A stretch of DNA of 64,000 nt from Pedobacter sp. MC2016-15 (GTDB taxonomy: Bacteria; Bacteroidota; Bacteroidia; Sphingobacteriales; Sphingobacteriaceae). This document shows positions 46,327 to 54,051 of this stretch, one piece after another (position 1 is the stretch's first letter; the number at the start of each line of letters is the position of its first letter). Location: contig NZ_JAPIVS010000002.1 of the NCBI RefSeq assembly GCF_026239695.1, forward strand, positions 434,001-498,000. Reading direction: 5' to 3'. A model generated the notes under the pieces. That model saw nothing but the letters and a program-made list of their open reading frames with translations, did no database searches and was not told where the DNA came from. The position numbers and the translations under genes are program-made.

Positions 46327-47208
46327 TTACTGAGGAAGATGACTATCCAATGCTTTATTGGCTCTTTTTATCGCCAGCCGCTCTTTCCATGCCATATATT
46401 TCTCCCTGAAATTACCCTTCATAAAGTCGTCAAATTTACGCTGTATCGTTAAGTTGTACAGGCTTCTTGCTTTTACTGCCCATGATTTATCCCATGCCCG
46501 CAGACTGATAGAAAAGGAGCCGTCGAGATATTTCATCCAGTGCCAGTAGCCTGTTGGCATAAAAAGGGTATCACCATGTTCCAGGTATGCTTCGATACCT
46601 TTTACACCTTTCAATGCCGGGAACTTATCAAAATCAGGATTTTCGACATCATAGTCTTCGAGAGCATAAGTTGCGTAGGGGATCCGATACAGCCTTTCTT
46701 TCCATTTATTTTCAAACAGGATCACATGTTTTCTGCCATTGAAATGCGTATGGAAAATATGTGCCATGTCAATATCGTAATGCAGGAAGGTCACAGAGCC
46801 TTTTCCGCCGAAGAACATGTTTGGATAACTATCCAGAAAGCCGCCCATCAGGTTTTTGGGAGCGATATAATCATCCAGCAGTTTTGGCGCCTGTTTAATA
46901 GGGTCAAAAAGAAATATGCGGAGGTCGGTAGGCTTGCTTTTTATGAGGTCTATATAATCTCCGAATTTCATATTGGCTGCAGATGCATTAATAGGCTTAG
47001 AGGGATCCGCTTTGGAACTGTCATATAGCGGCACCATCCGGTCGCCAACAACAGTTTTCATATAATCCATCGACCATTTTTCATACGCAGGCCAGTTTTT
47101 AGCCATATTCTTTATAACAAGCGGCCTGCGGGTTCTGAGATAGTTCTTCTCAAAATCTTCTTTAGAAATGTCATCAACGCAATCAATCTGAGATAATTCA
47201 AACTTCAT
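46327..47208 (-). CDS. JmjC/cupin-8 Fe(II)/2-oxoglutarate oxygenase-like protein, copy A
   Basis: The 293-residue paralogue of the following gene aligns without gaps over most of its length. The iron ligands H143, D145 (FLHYDID) and H223 (TGYWHWMK) are all kept, as are the GGFLDSYPNMFFGG loop and the ALEDYDVENPDFDKFPALK segment. Divergence is greatest in the N-terminal 20 and C-terminal 40 residues. Both copies look active, which suggests two substrates rather than decay. The C-terminal tail is basic (ERLAIKRANKAL). Confidence 0.87.
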   Translation of the reverse strand: MKFELSQIDCVDDISKEDFEKNYLRTRRPLVIKNMAKNWPAYEKWSMDYMKTVVGDRMVPLYDSSKADPSKPINASAANMKFGDYIDLIKSKPTDLRIFLFDPIKQAPKLLDDYIAPKNLMGGFLDSYPNMFFGGKGSVTFLHYDIDMAHIFHTHFNGRKHVILFENKWKERLYRIPYATYALEDYDVENPDFDKFPALKGVKGIEAYLEHGDTLFMPTGYWHWMKYLDGSFSISLRAWDKSWAVKARSLYNLTIQRKFDDFMKGNFREKYMAWKERLAIKRANKALDSHLPQ

Positions 47209-47292
47209 GTTAATATAATGTTAAATCATGTAAAATTAGATAAAAATAGATATAGCAATCAACACCCCTTTTGAGAAATCAAAAATTCTGAC

Positions 47293-47331
47293 AATAAAAA
47301 AACACAGCTATTTTAGCTGTGTTTTTTTATT
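47293..47331. terminator. 18-bp bidirectional terminator downstream of the fasciclin gene
   Basis: Perfect stem 47293-47310 with 47314-47331, loop TTT; GC part ACACAGCTA/TAGCTGTGT flanked by A7 and T7. It terminates the minus-strand fasciclin gene and insulates the tandem oxygenase genes. Confidence 0.88.
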
Positions 47332-47351
47332 ACTTAGGTATGTTGTTCTAA

Positions 47352-47903
47352 CTAGTTCGGCATTAAAACCGTGTCAATTACATGTATAACACCATTCTTT
47401 TGCATTACGTTTGCAATTGTTACCGTAGCTGTTCCACCTTTCTCATCAGTCAGGACTAACTTATCGCCTTCCATTGCAGCCCAAAGTTTTCCACCTGACA
47501 CTGTAGTGAGTTCTGCTTTACCATTCCCAGCTTTAATCGCTTTTGCAATAGTTTTAGCGTCCATTTTACCTGCAACTACATGGTAAGTAAGGATTTTTGT
47601 TAACGTAGCTTTGTTTTCTGGTTTCACCAATGTTTCAACAGTACCGGCAGGTAATTTGTCGAACGCTGCATTTGTAGGTGCGAAAACCGTAAATGGTCCT
47701 TTGCTTTTCAAAGTCTCTACCAGGCCTGCAGCTTTAACAGCGGCAACCAGTGTAGTGTGATCTTTAGAATTTACTGCGTTGTCAACAATGTCTTTTGTAG
47801 GGTACATTTCGGCACCGCCAACCATTGGATTTTTCTGAGCGTAAACGTTTGTTGTGAATGCCATTGCTACTACAGCAATCAAAGGCAAGAATAATCTTTT
47901 CAT
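47352..47903 (-). CDS. Secreted fasciclin (FAS1) domain protein
   Basis: The 183-residue protein has a signal peptide (1-22, ending VYAQ). It is a single FAS1 domain, about 45-180: FTVFAPTNAAFDKLPAG (H1 motif), TYHVVAGKMDAKTI (H2-like) and VIHVIDTVLMPN at the end. FAS1 domains mediate adhesion or surface contacts in secreted bacterial proteins. Monocistronic, with its own terminator. The ligand is unknown. Confidence 0.93.
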   Translation of the reverse strand: MKRLFLPLIAVVAMAFTTNVYAQKNPMVGGAEMYPTKDIVDNAVNSKDHTTLVAAVKAAGLVETLKSKGPFTVFAPTNAAFDKLPAGTVETLVKPENKATLTKILTYHVVAGKMDAKTIAKAIKAGNGKAELTTVSGGKLWAAMEGDKLVLTDEKGGTATVTIANVMQKNGVIHVIDTVLMPN

Positions 47904-47986
47904 AATCGATATTTGTTTTATGGGAAAAGATACGTGGAATAATTGCGCTTGGTTTTTTAAAGTGTAACCAACAGTTATACTGATAT

Positions 47987-49129
47987 TTAACCCTCTTCTT
48001 CTTCGTTAATCAGAAATAATTCAGAGGCAATATAGTCGGCAAAAAGCTTACCTTCCTGTGTAAGTATGAGCAAATCTTCCTGATGTTGCAGCCAGTTTTT
48101 CTGTATAAAAGACCTGCTGTTTTTTAGTGTTTCAGCAAGAAATACTTTGCCGAAATCACTTTCAATTTTCTTTAAATCTGTTCCCCACATGGTGCGCAGG
48201 GAGGTCATGACATACTCATTAAAACGGTCGTATATATCTAACTCCTCTATCGTTTCAGGGAGTTTACCTTCGGCAATCTGGCTCATGTACCTGGCATTAT
48301 TAGCGACATTGAGATATCTGGTGCTGCTGTTAAAACCGTGGGCAGATGGTCCGATCCCCAGATAGGGGATGCCGCGCCAGTAATTGGTATTGTGAACAGC
48401 ATGCCTGCCGGGCAAACTGAAATTTGATATCTCATAATGGTCGAAGCCTGCTGCAGCAGATTTTTCAATGAGCGAAATAAACTGGGCGGCACTTTGTTCG
48501 TCATTCACAGGAATTTGTTTACCCTTTTTTATGGCGGCAGCCAGTGCGGTTCTAGGTTCTACGGTAAGAGAGTAGGCAGATAAATGCGGAACCTGCAAGT
48601 CAATCGCTTTATTAATATTGCTGTGCCATTTTTCATCCGTCAGTAAAGGGTAGCCATAGATCAGGTCAATACTGAGGTTTTCGAAGCCGGCATCCTGGCT
48701 TCGTTTGATACAGGTATCGGCCTCAGTGGCATTGTGTGCCCTGTTCATCCAGATCAGGTCTTCATTATAGAAAGACTGTACGCCGATGCTGAAGCGGTTT
48801 ACAGGTAGCTGGCGCAGCTCTGCAATTTTTTTGGCATCGAGGTCGTCTGGATTGGTCTCTATCGTAATTTCTGCATCCGAGGCGATGGAGAAATGCGTGA
48901 TCAGGGTGTTAAATATTTTCTCAAAAGACTTCTGGGGCAGGATGGAGGGAGTGCCACCACCAAAATAAATGCTGCCTACCTGATCGGTGATTCTGTCTTT
49001 TTTAATGATGATCTCCTTACATATCGCATCAGTCATCTCTTCTGTAAACTGCAGGGAAGTGCTGAAATGGAAGTCGCAGTAGTTGCAGGCTTGTTTGCAG
49101 AAGGGGACGTGGATGTAAATTCCGGACAT
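47987..49129 (-). CDS. hemW: Radical SAM haem chaperone HemW (coproporphyrinogen oxidase-like)
   Basis: The 380-residue protein starts at ATG 49129; an in-frame upstream extension is rejected. The cluster motif is C11-x3-C15-x2-C18 in CKQACNYCDF, followed by YFGGGTPSIL and ETNPDDL, typical of HemN/HemW. The short N-terminus that opens directly with IYIHVPFC and the C-terminal winged domain fit HemW, a haem-binding chaperone, better than true HemN. It supplies or handles haem for respiratory enzymes such as those encoded earlier in the window. Divergent from the histidine phosphatase gene across 49 bases. Confidence 0.9.
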   Translation of the reverse strand: MSGIYIHVPFCKQACNYCDFHFSTSLQFTEEMTDAICKEIIIKKDRITDQVGSIYFGGGTPSILPQKSFEKIFNTLITHFSIASDAEITIETNPDDLDAKKIAELRQLPVNRFSIGVQSFYNEDLIWMNRAHNATEADTCIKRSQDAGFENLSIDLIYGYPLLTDEKWHSNINKAIDLQVPHLSAYSLTVEPRTALAAAIKKGKQIPVNDEQSAAQFISLIEKSAAAGFDHYEISNFSLPGRHAVHNTNYWRGIPYLGIGPSAHGFNSSTRYLNVANNARYMSQIAEGKLPETIEELDIYDRFNEYVMTSLRTMWGTDLKKIESDFGKVFLAETLKNSRSFIQKNWLQHQEDLLILTQEGKLFADYIASELFLINEEEEG

Positions 49130-49133
49130 GCGG

Positions 49134-49141
49134 CAAAGGTA
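49134..49141 (-). promoter_or_regulatory. -7 box (TACCTTTG) four bases before the hemW start
   Basis: On the minus strand TACCTTTG fits TAnnTTTG exactly and is separated from the ATG by only CCGC, predicting a leaderless transcript. Confidence 0.35.
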
Positions 49142-49178
49142 AGCGCAATTCGGGATTCTTTTATCGTATTTTCGTAAG

Positions 49179-49727
49179 ATGAAGAAAGGAATTTTTGCTT
49201 TAGCATGCCTGCTCCTGTGTCTGGCCACTCAGCTAACAGCGGGGGCACAATCCTTAAAGATCGTGATCATCCGTCATGGAGAAAAACAGGAAAAATTGGA
49301 AAACCTGAATTGTGCGGGTCTCAACCGGTCATTAAAACTTGTGAATGTATTGTACAAAAAAATTGGTGTTCCCAATACGATCTATGTGCCTTCCCTGGGC
49401 AATGGTAGCAAGACCACTCATTCCAGAATGTTCCAGACCATCAGCCCTTTTGCTTCGGTACATAATTCGACTATCAACAGTAAATACAGCGGTACTGATT
49501 TCGACAGCATCATGAAAGATCTGGAAAAACAACAAGGCACTGTACTTTTTGTTTGGGACCACGATAATATAGCCGGCCTTGTAAAGGCACTGGGAATAAA
49601 AGGAAAGCTTGTCTGGAATGGTGCCGACTACGATTCTATATGGATGGTCACAGGAAAAAAGAAAAACAGAGTATTGCAGCGGGACAAAGAAGGGATCGTT
49701 CCTTCGAAGAACTGCGGCAGCTGGTAA
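49179..49727 (+). CDS. Secreted histidine phosphatase family protein
   Basis: The 182-residue protein has a signal peptide (1-24, ending TAGAQ). The branch-1 histidine phosphatase motif is IIRHGEK with R32 and nucleophile H33; a further Arg lies in THSRMFQT and H128 in VWDHDNI. The catalytic set therefore looks complete. Substrate unknown (phospho-sugar, phosphopeptide or nucleotide). A near-match to a -7 box (TATTTTCG) lies 4 bases before the start. It may run with DUF4271 downstream, 54 bases away. Confidence 0.88.
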   Translation: MKKGIFALACLLLCLATQLTAGAQSLKIVIIRHGEKQEKLENLNCAGLNRSLKLVNVLYKKIGVPNTIYVPSLGNGSKTTHSRMFQTISPFASVHNSTINSKYSGTDFDSIMKDLEKQQGTVLFVWDHDNIAGLVKALGIKGKLVWNGADYDSIWMVTGKKKNRVLQRDKEGIVPSKNCGSW

Positions 49728-49768
49728 AGCATTTTGCTCCATTGGTGATATTGTAAACAATATTATCT

Positions 49769-49776
49769 TAAATTTG
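49769..49776 (+). promoter_or_regulatory. -7 box (TAAATTTG) five bases before the DUF4271 start
   Basis: TAAATTTG fits TAnnTTTG; the ATG is at 49782. A TTG at 49751-49753 gives a short spacer of 15. Predicted leaderless start of the DUF4271-hemD transcript. Confidence 0.4.
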
Positions 49777-49781
49777 CAGTA

Positions 49782-50792
49782 ATGCAATCCTTTCCAGTGA
49801 TCAGCTCCATATATAAAAACCTTCTGCTAACTATACTTCTGTTTTGCGGACTGGGCTTTCATGTAGTCGCTCAGGATGTATCTGTCGCGGGTGACACTGT
49901 TGTAAAACAAAAATATTACAAGCCCAGGGTTGTCCGGGATTCTGCATTCCTGGCCAGGCAAAAGTTCGTGACCGATTCTATCATGACACATACCTGGATT
50001 CTGCCCGACTCCCTGATCAACCGCCATATACTAATAGACAGCATTGTAAAAGCCAATGTTTTTGAGAAGCTTGATCTAGAGGCCTGGTTTAAGAAATATG
50101 GCAAGTATAAAAAAGAGAATAAATTCAGGACCGGAAACCCCATGCCCAAAGGAAAAACCTGGGTGCTGGGCTTCATCTGTCTGTTGCTCGTTGTGTTTGC
50201 AATTCTGCGCATTTCCTTTTCCAAACAACTGCAGAATATCATCCAGTCATTTTACAGCAACCGCGGTTTAAACAACCTCAATAAAGAGGATAACCTGTTC
50301 AGCTCCTGGCCTTTTCTATTCCTGTTTATCCAGTTTGGCTTTACTATAGGCATGTTCTTTTACCTGGTGGCACAGTACTACCAGCTGGCTTACGTGCATC
50401 AGGGTTTCCGTTTCTTTGCAAGCATCTCCGTATTGATTGTGGTACTGTATGCTTTTAAGATCGTGCTGCTGCGTCTGCTGGGGCATTTGTTTAATATTCA
50501 GAAAGCAGTCAGTGAATATGTCTCTATATTATATTTAAGTTATTTTAATATCTCATTAATATTTATCCCGGTGGTGGTGGCCTTTGCTTTATCACCTTTG
50601 AAATATGGTATCTATTACATAGTTATCTCTTTCATATTACTGGCGATAACATTCACGTTTCAATTTATAAGGGCCGGGGTAAATATTTTATCTCATTATC
50701 GGTTTTCAAAATTCTATTTATTTATGTACTTTTGTGCCCTCGAAATATGCCCTATTTTGATATTAATCAAGGCAATAGGATTACAGCTGTAA
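49782..50792 (+). CDS. DUF4271 polytopic membrane protein
   Basis: The 336-residue protein has an N-terminal hydrophobic segment (about 12-30) and a periplasmic or loop region rich in K/D (about 35-120). About six further helices follow, from WVLGFICLLLVVFAILRI through IGLQL at the C-terminus. DUF4271 is restricted to Bacteroidota and unassigned. In many of these genomes it lies next to hemD and near gld genes (recalled, not checked), as it does here. It ends 9 bases before hemD. Confidence 0.82.
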   Translation: MQSFPVISSIYKNLLLTILLFCGLGFHVVAQDVSVAGDTVVKQKYYKPRVVRDSAFLARQKFVTDSIMTHTWILPDSLINRHILIDSIVKANVFEKLDLEAWFKKYGKYKKENKFRTGNPMPKGKTWVLGFICLLLVVFAILRISFSKQLQNIIQSFYSNRGLNNLNKEDNLFSSWPFLFLFIQFGFTIGMFFYLVAQYYQLAYVHQGFRFFASISVLIVVLYAFKIVLLRLLGHLFNIQKAVSEYVSILYLSYFNISLIFIPVVVAFALSPLKYGIYYIVISFILLAITFTFQFIRAGVNILSHYRFSKFYLFMYFCALEICPILILIKAIGLQL

Positions 50793-50801
50793 CTAGTTAA
50801 A

Positions 50802-51572
50802 ATGCAAGAAATGACAGAAGATAGGTTGCGTAAAGTAAAAAGTATACTGATAACTTTGCCAAAACCCGAAACAGAAAAATCGCCTTATTTTGATTTGGCA
50901 AAGAAATACAACCTGAAGGTTGATTTCAGATCCTTTATTCACGTGGAAGGCATTCCTGCACGGGATTTCAGAAAAGATAAGATCACGCTGAGTGATTATA
51001 CTGCTGTAGTTTTTACCAGCAGAAATGCGGTAGACCATTTTTTCAGGATTAGTGAGGAAATGAGGTACGAAGTGCCCGCAGATCTGAAATACTTTTGTAT
51101 CTCAGAATCCACCGCGCTCTACCTGCAAAAATATATTCAGTACCGTAAGCGTAAGATATTTTTTGGTAAGCAGACCGCTGCGGATCTGGCAGAGGTACTC
51201 AAGAAACATTCGGGGGAGAAATTCCTGTACCCATGTTCTGATGTAGCTACTGAAGATACCATGAATTTCCTGCAGAAGAACGGTTATGATCTTACTCCGG
51301 CAGTGTTATTTAAAACTGTAGTGAGCGATCTGTCAGACCTGGCGGATGTTACTTATGATGTGATTGCGTTCTTCAGTCCTTCAAGTATCCAGTCGCTCTA
51401 TACGAATTTCCCTGATTTTCAACAAAATAACACAAGGCTGGCAGCATTTGGTGTAAATACACATAAAGCTGTGACAGATAAAAACCTGATTGTAGATATT
51501 GCTGCACCATCTCCTGAGTCGCCTTCGATGATCATGGCAATTGAGAATTATATCAAAAAATCTAACAAGTAA
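50802..51572 (+). CDS. hemD: Uroporphyrinogen-III synthase
   Basis: The 256-residue two-domain protein matches the HemD pattern: SILITLPKPETEKSPYFDLAK at the start, AVVFTSRNAVDHFF, YFCISESTALYLQ, LYPCSDVATEDTMNFL and the second-domain AFFSPSSIQSL. It cyclises hydroxymethylbilane to uroporphyrinogen III in haem synthesis. The family has low sequence conservation and no fixed catalytic residue. The gene ends at a strong terminator before gldK. Confidence 0.88.
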   Translation: MQEMTEDRLRKVKSILITLPKPETEKSPYFDLAKKYNLKVDFRSFIHVEGIPARDFRKDKITLSDYTAVVFTSRNAVDHFFRISEEMRYEVPADLKYFCISESTALYLQKYIQYRKRKIFFGKQTAADLAEVLKKHSGEKFLYPCSDVATEDTMNFLQKNGYDLTPAVLFKTVVSDLSDLADVTYDVIAFFSPSSIQSLYTNFPDFQQNNTRLAAFGVNTHKAVTDKNLIVDIAAPSPESPSMIMAIENYIKKSNK

Positions 51573-51641
51573 CACGGAGTTGTTGCTTCATTTCCCCACA
51601 GTGGGGAATCTAAAAATATTGCATTTTCTTAAAAAAAAATC

Positions 51642-51680
51642 ATAGGCAAGTCGTTAACAAAAGGGTAACGGCTTGCCTAT
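51642..51680 (+). terminator. Terminator after hemD
   Basis: 15-bp stem with one G-T pair (ATAGGCAAGTCGTTA at 51642-51656 with 51666-51680), loop of 9, followed by TTTTGCGTTT and preceded by A9 (51631-51639). It separates hemD from the gldKLMN promoter. Confidence 0.82.
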
Positions 51681-51714
51681 TTTGCGTTTAGGAGAGATTT
51701 TTCTATGCAAATAG

Positions 51715-51745
51715 TTGTTTATGTCAAGGATAATCTATAAAATTG
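51715..51745 (+). promoter_or_regulatory. Candidate gldKLMN promoter
   Basis: TTG at 51715-51717 and TAAAATTG at 51738-51745 (7 of 8 to the -7 consensus TAnnTTTG), spacer 20. Transcription would start near 51750, 17 bases before the gldK ATG at 51767. Confidence 0.45.
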
Positions 51746-51766
51746 TGTAAAATTGCTCAACGGCTT

Positions 51767-53131
51767 ATGAGGAAAATTTACACGCTTGGTTTTATAATGA
51801 TCGCAATACTTGTCTCCAGTTGCGGAAAAGGTGGGCAGGGAGAACTTGTAGGCGTATATAACCGGAAATTCAATAATAAGAAAATGCCACGCGGAATGGT
51901 TTACATTCCCCAGGGTAAAACGCTGATCGGAATGTCTGATGAGGATATCAACAATTCTCAGACTGCTCCCAGCAAAATGACCTCCTTCAGTGCATTCTAT
52001 ATGGATGAGACTGAGATCACAAATGCCGAATACAGGCAGTTTGTGAACTGGGTAAGAGATTCAGTAGCCCTGACTACTTTAGGTCCGGGTGCGGCAGCAG
52101 CATATTTCATCAATGCGAAAACAACACCGGGCGGTGCCAGTCTTTCTTCGCAGAAAAATATCAACTGGAAAAAAGTGGGTAACGGTTCCGGACTATGGAG
52201 CAACAAGAGCGGTGGTTTAAACGCGAAGTTACAGGACATGTACTACAGTGGTGATGATGCTTTGCCGGGTCGTTCAGAACTGGATGTAAGAAAATTCAGG
52301 TATGCCTACAGTTTTGTAAACCTTGATCTTGCCGAAGCCGGAAGAAAAGACCCTACAAAAAAACGTAAAGATTTTATCGAGAGCTATGTAGACTCTCCTG
52401 ATCCAAATAACCCTAACCAGTTTCCTTCTGTCAGTGTATATCCTGACACGATGGTCTGGAAAATAGATTATTCGTATTCACAGAATGATCCGATGGTGAA
52501 ATCGTATTTCAATCACCCTTCTTATGATAATTATCCTGTAGTAGGTGTATCATGGGAGCAGGCAAATGCCTTCTGCCACTGGCGTACCCGTTTGTATGAG
52601 CCGGTTGCTGCGCAGAGAAAGCTGCCGATCAGTTCACGTCCTGAGTACAGGTTGCCTACTGATGCTGAATTTGAATATGCAGCAAGAGGTGGTAATTCTA
52701 AAACCAAATACCCATGGGGTGGTCCTTATGTAAGGAATACAAAAGGCTGTATGCAGGCTAACTTCAAAGTGGGCAGAGGAAACTATGCCGACGACGGGGG
52801 GTTGTATACCGTGAATGTAAGATCTTATTTCCCTAATGACTACGGATTGTACAATATGGCCGGTAACGTTTCTGAGTGGACAGTTACTGCTTATAACAAC
52901 TCTGCCTCGCCATTATTGCTGGATTTCAACCCTAACTTCACCTACGTGGCCAAGGGATCTGACAGCAAATACATGAAACGTAAAGTCGTAAGAGGCGGTT
53001 CATGGAAAGACATAGGTTTCTTCCTCCAAAACTCTGTAGGTACATATGAGTACCAGGATCAGGCAAGGTCTTACATCGGTTTCAGATGCGTTTCTTCGTT
53101 CGCCGGAACGGACATCAATTTCAAGAATTAA
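51767..53131 (+). CDS. gldK: Type IX secretion/gliding lipoprotein GldK
   Basis: The 454-residue lipoprotein starts at ATG 51767, giving lipobox VSSC with C19; an upstream TTG is ignored. The body is a formylglycine-generating-enzyme/sulfatase-modifying-factor fold: RGMVYIPQGKTLIGMSDED, YMDETEITNAEYRQFV, VVGVSWEQANAFCHWR, YRLPTDAEFEYAARGG, MAGNVSEWT and VVRGGSWKD. GldK (PorK) forms with GldN the periplasmic ring of T9SS. It heads the gldKLMN operon. Confidence 0.95.
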   Translation: MRKIYTLGFIMIAILVSSCGKGGQGELVGVYNRKFNNKKMPRGMVYIPQGKTLIGMSDEDINNSQTAPSKMTSFSAFYMDETEITNAEYRQFVNWVRDSVALTTLGPGAAAAYFINAKTTPGGASLSSQKNINWKKVGNGSGLWSNKSGGLNAKLQDMYYSGDDALPGRSELDVRKFRYAYSFVNLDLAEAGRKDPTKKRKDFIESYVDSPDPNNPNQFPSVSVYPDTMVWKIDYSYSQNDPMVKSYFNHPSYDNYPVVGVSWEQANAFCHWRTRLYEPVAAQRKLPISSRPEYRLPTDAEFEYAARGGNSKTKYPWGGPYVRNTKGCMQANFKVGRGNYADDGGLYTVNVRSYFPNDYGLYNMAGNVSEWTVTAYNNSASPLLLDFNPNFTYVAKGSDSKYMKRKVVRGGSWKDIGFFLQNSVGTYEYQDQARSYIGFRCVSSFAGTDINFKN

Positions 53132-53190
53132 AACCTTATTCTAAAAATTCTCGTAAAAACTTATACATCAACATTTATCTTATTTAAAAC

Positions 53191-54006
53191 ATGGCAGCAA
53201 AAAAGAAGTTTGATTGGTTACACGTAGCTATATCATGGGGTGCAAGTATCGTTATCATTGGAGCATTATTCAAAATCCTTCACCTTGGAGGTATTTGGGG
53301 AAATTATATGATCGGTATCGGTCTTGGTGTAGAAGCATTTTTGTTCTTCCTTACAGGATTTTTTCCACCAGCACCAGAACCAGCATGGGATAGAGTATAC
53401 CCTGAATTGAATGAAGATTTTAGCGGAGAATTACCAACTGTTTCGGCAAGACCGGTTGCTGCAGCTCCTGCTACAGGATTTTCATCTACTGCAGCATTGG
53501 ACAAAATGCTGGGAGATGCCAAGATCGGACCAGAGCTGATCGAAAGTTTGGGTAATGGCCTTCGTACTTTTGGCGATAAGGTTGCTGCAATTTCTACTGT
53601 AGCCGATGCTTCATCTGCAACAACCGAATATACAGGTAAGGTAAAACAGGCTTCTGCAAGTTTTGACAACCTGAATGCTTCTTTCAGCAAAGCTACTGCT
53701 CAGCTGGCAGAGTTGGGTGAAACCAGCACAGATGCCAAAGCATACCACGAACAGGTAACTAACCTGGCAAAGAACCTTTCTTCATTAAATGCAGTGTATG
53801 AACTGGAATTACAGGATTCAAGTGCACATCTGAAATCGATGAATAAATTTTATCAGAACTTATCCCTTACCATGAACAACTTCAACGAATCTATGGAAGA
53901 TTCGAAACAGTTCAAGGAAGAGGTGGGTAAACTGGCTAAAAATCTGTCTTCACTTAATGCGATCTATGGCAATATGCTGACAGCAATGAACCAGCCTCGT
54001 ACCTAG
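53191..54006 (+). CDS. gldL: Type IX secretion motor protein GldL
   Basis: The 271-residue inner-membrane protein has two helices (about 10-30 and 36-58) with charged residues inside them: K28 in ALFKIL and E48 in GVEAFLFF. The acidic residue is the one implicated in proton use by the GldLM motor (family knowledge). The cytoplasmic part is alpha-helical with an internal repeat: AKNLSSLNAVYELEL and AKNLSSLNAIYGNML, separated by 60-odd residues. It lies 59 bases after gldK and 45 before gldM. Confidence 0.94.
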   Translation: MAAKKKFDWLHVAISWGASIVIIGALFKILHLGGIWGNYMIGIGLGVEAFLFFLTGFFPPAPEPAWDRVYPELNEDFSGELPTVSARPVAAAPATGFSSTAALDKMLGDAKIGPELIESLGNGLRTFGDKVAAISTVADASSATTEYTGKVKQASASFDNLNASFSKATAQLAELGETSTDAKAYHEQVTNLAKNLSSLNAVYELELQDSSAHLKSMNKFYQNLSLTMNNFNESMEDSKQFKEEVGKLAKNLSSLNAIYGNMLTAMNQPRT

Positions 54007-54051
54007 TTACAGATAATTAATTATTTAACTTAACCAGAGAGAGCTTATATA

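Noticed and set aside
49130..49228. N-terminal extension of hemW
   Set aside because: The radical SAM domain starts at the ATG at 49129 as in HemW proteins; the extension would cover the divergent promoter region and the start of the phosphatase gene.
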